Of a stretch of DNA of 64,000 bases, positions 59,009 through 64,000 are shown one piece after another. Location of the stretch: assembly GCA_963573385.1 (NCBI GenBank), contig CAUYLG010051039.1, positions 1 through 64,000 on the forward strand, read 5' to 3'. The stretch is from Cacajao melanocephalus. Taxonomy: Eukaryota > Chordata > Mammalia > Primates > Pitheciidae. The number at the start of each line of letters is the position of its first letter. The stretch's first letter is position 1. Below the pieces are notes generated by a model. The model was not told the origin of the DNA. It saw nothing but the letters and a program-made list of their open reading frames with translations, and did no database searches. A program made the position numbers and the translations under genes.

Positions 59009-60105
59009 CAGTTGACCCTTGAATAACGTTGGAGTTAGAGACACCAGCGTCTCTTGCAGTCAAAAAGCTGCATATAACTTTTGATTCCCCAGTAACTTAA
59101 CTAATAGCCTACTGTTGACCCAAAGCCTTGCTGATAACATAAACAGTTAATTAACACATATTTTATGACATATACATTGTATAATATATTCTTAGAATAA
59201 AGTAAGATAGAGAAGAGAGAATCTTATTTCAAAAATAATGTTATAGAAAATATATGTATTATTCATTAAGTGGAAGTGAATCATTATAAAGGTTTTCATC
59301 CCTGTTGCCTTCACATTGAGTAAGCTGAGGAGGGGAAGACAAAGGGTTTCGTCTTGTTGTCTCAGGAGTGATAGAGGTGGAAGATATAGAGGAGGTGGAA
59401 GAGGAGTCAGGAGAAGCAGGCGTATTACGTATAACTTTACTGAAATACATCATAATTTCTGTCTGACTTCCTGCTTTCTCCTTTCTCTAAAACTATATTT
59501 ACGCAGTATCGATTCTTTTTTATCATTTGCTTTAATCTTATTGCCTGTATCACAGCAGGGCCCACATCATAAAAGAAGTCAAAAGCATTCTTGAATAACT
59601 GGAACCCTTTTCCCAGAGTGTCTAAAGTCAGCTTGTTTCCTGGCTCTGCATCCTTTGTGCCTTCTTCCTCATCATCTGGCACTGGTTTGAAAGCACTCAT
59701 CTCCATCAAGTCATCTATTGTGAATTTCTCTGGTGTAGCATTTATGAGTTCCTGAATTACTCCAAGATCCATATACTGAAACCCTTTACCCCACCACCTT
59801 TTTTGCCATATGCACAATCTCTTTTATGATTTTGTTGATTGGCTCAGTCATAAATCCTGTGAAGTCACGCACATCTAGACAGCATTCTCCAGGAGGAATT
59901 TCTTGTTTCAGGCTTGATGGCTTTCATGGCTTTTCTGTAACAATGATGGCATTGCCAATGATGTAATCATTCCAGACTCTCATGATGTTCTATCAGGGTT
60001 GTTTTCTATAGCATTGACACTTCCTTCCATAGAGCACCATGTGTAATGAGCTTTAAGTGTCCTTATAAACCTACTAAAAGAACTATAAGAATTAGAAAAC
60101 GTTGG
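59009..60105 (-). mobile_element. Tigger (TcMar) DNA transposon, truncated
   Basis: A terminal inverted repeat cagttgacccttgaataacg sits at 59009. Inward, on the minus strand, lies the decayed C-terminal part of a transposase. The opposite terminal repeat is missing, so the element is cut near 60105. Confidence 0.85.
59259..60070 (-). pseudogene. Tigger transposase pseudogene (C-terminal part)
   Basis: Tigger transposases are pogo/mariner-type DDE recombinases that cut and paste the element. The minus-strand frame 59437-59817 encodes 126 residues of the C-terminal region, including an acidic DDEEEG run and the family-typical 'KLTLDTLGKGFQLFKNAFDF' stretch. A second frame (59259-59453) encodes the Ser/Thr/Pro-rich tail (SSTSSISSTSITPE). 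The upstream part (59820-60070) is recognisable only in pieces across frameshifts. The catalytic core and N-terminal DNA-binding domain are absent, so it is inactive. Family assignment is strong, subfamily uncertain. Confidence 0.85.
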
Positions 60106-60199
60106 CAAACCTAAGCTTGCCATCCACTATTTAAGATGCCTGAAAATCAACGAGATAAATGCATATCTGATTGCCTCCTTCAGAGAAGCTAATCGGAAA

Positions 60200-60510
60200 C
60201 TCATAAGAATGTAACCATTTGTCTCTTATCTACCTGTGACCTAGAAGCGCCCTCCTGACTTCGAGTCTTCCTGCCTTTGGTTCGAGTCATTTCACATTTC
60301 CAGACCAAACCAATGTTCATCTTGCATATGTTGATTGATGTCTCATGTCTCCCTAGAATGTATGAAACCAAACTGTGCTCTGTCTGATCACCTTTGGCAC
60401 ATATCATCAGGACCTCCTGAAGCCGTGTCATGGGTGCCCATTCTCAGCCTTGGCAAAATAAACTTTCTAAATTAACCGAGACCTGTCTCACATATGGTTC
60501 TTTCTAAGGA
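60200..60510 (+). mobile_element. Class I ERV LTR, 3' portion
   Basis: 'ttgattgatgtctcatgtct' near 60329, 'aatgtatgaaaccaaactgt', 'atcaggacctcctgaagccg' near 60408 and 'ggcaaaataaactttctaaa' near 60453 (poly(A) signal) are the R-U5 half of a class I LTR. The U3 half is missing, cut near the Tigger remnant. Plus orientation, opposite to the adjoining pol remnant. Confidence 0.7.
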
Positions 60511-60519
60511 GAATAAGTG

Positions 60520-63500
60520 GTGGTCTTCCTCTAATGTCATTTCCAGAAGACCCAATCTCTAATTTCTAGACTATAAAAGGTTTGATTTTCCTCAGTTGGT
60601 GGATCAGTAAAAGCGTCCTTTATCTGGTGAAAATACACTTTGACATAAGCATTAAAACCTTACAGTATTTAGTCATATCAGAGTTTACGAGAGTGAGATA
60701 TGCAGGAGGTTCTACTCTAGAGAAATAAGCCTGCTGGTAATTATTTCATAAAGGGTAAACAATGTTTTTTGATGGCAATGTATCTGATTGCCATTAAAGC
60801 CAGTGGTAGTAACTTTGTCCATGACAACCCAATTGACTCAGTCGAGTTTGCTAATTTCAGTTGTAAGATATTATTTGTTCTTTCAGCCATTCCAAATAAG
60901 CTGAAATTAATAGGCACACTGGTAATGCCACTGTGTCCCTAACATTTTACTTAACTTCTTAATAACTTGCCCAGTAAAATAAGTTTTCCTAGTAGTAGGG
61001 ATTTTTCCAGGAATACCCAATGAAAGAAACACATTTTCAAAAAACTTTTTTGGCTACTGTGACATCAGTTTTCCTTCATGAAAGAGCCTCTAACCAACTA
61101 GATAACATAAAAAAAATTAGAAAAATGTGCTAATACCCTACTGAGGATCATATCTGAATGAAGTTCATCTGTAAATGTTCAAATCAGATGGTGGAAATAC
61201 ACCATTTAAAGTTTTTATTGTTTTCCAGGGATTATAAATTTGAAAAACCAAACATTGGTTATAAACTGTTTTAGCAATTTTGAAAGTCACCACATGAATA
61301 TTTTTTTCATAATTTGAATCTTTAGCCTGTTTCATGATTATTTTTGGAGTGCAGGGCTTTTAACAATGGCAGCTTCAAAGACTGAAGAACCAGGCAACCA
61401 TCCAAACCCTCTGTGGGTCCGCATCTAACACTGAATTTACATCCTTTTAGATGCCAATTTTTTTTTTATAATCAGGGGCATTACATAGTTTATTAAATAA
61501 GTCACCACAACAGAGTTGACTTGGATCAATCTGATGAAATTCATTCAAATTGCATAGTCTAGCAATGGCAACACTAGCTCATTTAACACAAACATCTGCC
61601 TAAGGCATTCCCTTGATAATTCAGGTTCAGTTCTACTGGTGTGAGCTTCAAACTTAACAATGTCAGTCTGTAATTGTCACAGGATAGCTGAAAAAAAGTC
61701 TATCTACTTAAAATCTGTTTTTGATAGGGGTCCCAGTAGAGGTGAGAAACCCTCATTGTTTTCATAACATGCCAAAATCATATAAGAACCCAGAAGTGTA
61801 TTTGCTATCTGTATAAATATTTAACTGACTTGTCTTTAGTTGTGTGACAAGCTCTGGTGAGAATAATAAGCTTCACAAGTTGAGGTGAATTAAGTTAACT
61901 AAGAGTTTCCTTTTCTGTTAATTCATTTTAGGTGGTAACATCATACCTCAACTGATATTTTTCTTCTGAGTTTTTGGCATAGAACCCAACAACAAAAAGT
62001 CTTAATTTAGGATTATCCAATGGAGCATCTCATAAATCAACAGGAGGGGACGCTATTTCTGATATTACATTTGCACAATTGTGGTCTTCACATCATTAGG
62101 CAGGGGCAACAGAGTAGCAGGCCTAGGTGGGTTTTAGGATTTTCAATCAAAGATTAGGAGACAGAAGAAGAATTTAACAAGATGTTAGTCTACTTGGTAA
62201 AAAATACTGAGTATGGCAGGAATTTCACAGCTTTCCACCTCATGTGGGACTTGCAAATTAAGTTCATTTATTAAAACCAGGTAGTTGCTTCTATCAAGTA
62301 GGGTGCTGCTGCCACAGCTTTTAAACAGTTAGGATGTGCTTCAGTTATTGGATCTAATTGCAGGCTATATTATGCCATGGCCCTGTTTCCCCCATGTTCT
62401 TGGTAAGAACTCCTAGTACCTGATTCTCACATTCAGGAGGGAACAAGGTAAAAGATTTACTGTAACTGGAAATTTCTAAAGCAAGGAGCTATTTTAAGGC
62501 CAATTTCATTTGGTTAAAAACCTGTGCACAACTGTCTTTCCAAAGTTAAGATCCTGGTACTCCCCATCTCAGAACAGAAGGGTGGGAAGCCAGGGCCGCC
62601 TGCCATGCCCCAAGCCAGTCCCACAGCATTAACAGGGTCTCCTTGGCAGCTGTATTCTGGAGTCTGGATGTTGCTCTACAAAGATCTGTAATAAAATCTT
62701 GTACAAAGACAAAAAAAAGACTCAGGTACTATATTTCTAGTGAGTTCATAGAGTGGTGAGGCCATAAAGGAAAAACCCAGGACCCAGTATCTGTAATATT
62801 CTACAATTGCAAAACAAAACAAAACAAAACAAAAAACAAGCAAAAAAAAAACAACAACAAAAAAACCCTTTTGTTTTGGTTGCAGGGCAAGAAAAACTTT
62901 GGGTAGTTTGTATTATTTTAGGTGAGAGGGAAACTTCTTCAGCAGTCAAATTATGTCAAAAGCAGCCTACCTTTTCTCTTGAAAACTGAAGTTTACCATC
63001 ATAGCCTTGTGACCTTTATGTGCAACCTGTTATAAGAGGTAAATTGAGTAAATTGCAAAGCACTGTTTAGTGGCAGAGTGCATAACAACAGGTCATCTTC
63101 GTGCTGAATATGAGTAGAATTTCAAGCACTCTAAAGGGTTATTAAGTCCTGAAGCAATGCTTGGGAAAACTACATTAATCCTTGTGGCATTACCATCCAA
63201 GTGCACTGCTGATTTTTCCAAGTAAAGCAAATAAGAATTGACTCTATTTATGAACTGGAATGCAAAAAAAAATGCTGAACAGAGGTTTGCAAACCACCTT
63301 GAATCAGTGGGTATAATAGACATTAAGATATCAGTATTGGGGACTACAAGAAAACTTGGTATTACAATTTTATTAATTGCCTGTAAATCTTGAATAAATC
63401 TCTAACCTTGTCCATTTGCTTTGTTAACTGGTAGGATTAGAGTGTTACAGGACTGGCACACAGAATTATAAGTCCTTATTTAATTGAATCTTCTACTACT

Positions 63501-64000
63501 GGTGAGAGCCTTTGAACTGATTTGAGTTTCAGTGGATACTAGGGTAATTTAGGCAAGCTTTAGAATGATTTATTTGGACTTTTAAAAGTTCCACATTTTT
63601 AATTCTTTCTATATCAGATAAGGAAGAGTCCCATAAACCCTCAGGTATTTTAGAAATGACATGGGTTTATAGGCCTGACTTTTGATCTTACCAATTTCTG
63701 CCTGTAGACAGCATAACTGTTCTGACTGAGGAGAATCAAAAACTCTTAGGATTATTTCTCCCTTAGAGAAGAATTCCATATGCCCTGTTAGTGATGAAAG
63801 TGATTCTCACCCTAGCAAATTTACTGGGGCAGTATCACACAGCAGAAAGGTACATTTTCCTGAAAACGGCTGCAAAGTAAATTGGATTGGTTCAGATATG
63901 AGAGCCTCTTAAACTTGATTCAAAACCCCCACCAGAGAAATGACCTTTTTACTCAGAGGGATTTGTTGATCAATTTAAGTGGAGTTTATGGTAGATAATG
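60520..64000 (-). mobile_element. Class I (gamma-like) ERV pro-pol remnant, runs off window
   Basis: Read on the minus strand, the order is protease-like (about 63980-63700, with a CDTAPVNLLG-type stretch), reverse transcriptase (about 63560-63100, including a PQG motif near 63175), a long decayed RNase H/connection region, and integrase ending near 60530 (a QWHYQCAY-type block near 60910-60940). Stops and frameshifts interrupt every domain; the longest open piece is 76 codons (63093-63323). gag would lie beyond 64000. The assignment to class I rests on these motif orders; the individual family is not named. Confidence 0.75.
62815..62866. repeat. A-rich (AAAAC)n tract
   Basis: 'aaacaaaacaaaacaaaaca' and an extended A-rich run interrupt the ERV remnant, possibly the tail of a lost retroposon or a simple expansion. 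Confidence 0.85.

Overview
The window is primate, most likely human, nuclear DNA. It carries Alu elements, L1PA/L1PB-class and older L1M LINEs, THE1/MST/MLT LTRs of the MaLR group, an ERVL integrase region with an MLT2-like LTR, class I endogenous retrovirus (ERV) pieces, and Tigger and MER5 DNA-transposon fossils. I recognise no intact host protein-coding gene, exon, tRNA, rRNA or known ncRNA. The sequence is AT-rich with no CpG island, and long open frames are either inside retroelements or unconvincing. It reads as intergenic or deep intronic DNA built from layered insertions.

Layout. 0-3.4 kb: L1 fragments on both strands, including an L1P with an apparent 5' inversion. 3.4-13.6 kb: mostly unassigned sequence with one minus-strand LTR (7.5-8.3 kb), two MER5 relics, a Tigger-type relic and an L1M 3' end. 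13.6-20.5 kb: an old L1M, then a truncated MST/THE1 LTR abutting a nearly full-length but dead L1P (5'UTR, ORF1, ORF2 with a large internal deletion, 3'UTR). 24.9-27.7 kb: an ERVL pol/integrase remnant and its MLT2-like 3' LTR, broken by a MaLR LTR with clean 5-bp target duplications, by an Alu, and by a 93-bp tandem duplication. 27.7-33.5 kb: L1M tails, two L1P fragments and a THE1-type LTR. 33.9-35.7 kb: a direct duplication of about 320 bp not explained by any repeat I know. 36-43 kb: L1, two Alus, and two MaLR LTRs. 45.8-50.0 kb: an MLT1 LTR, a Tigger-type relic, and a long antisense L1M (5'UTR, ORF1, N-terminal ORF2) interrupted by a THE1-type LTR. 51-60.5 kb: L2, MIR, Alus, several class I ERV LTRs and a decayed Tigger transposase. 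60.5-64 kb: a minus-strand class I ERV pro-pol remnant that runs off the window.

No genes work together here. The only coding content is decayed replication machinery of retroelements and one DNA transposon. The useful information is the order of insertion events and a few local rearrangements. I found no evidence of an undescribed functional system. The observation most worth checking is the 33.9/35.4 kb duplication, one copy of which starts exactly at a 42-bp scrap of L1 ORF2. Repeat family names come from recall of consensus sequences and were not confirmed by a search.
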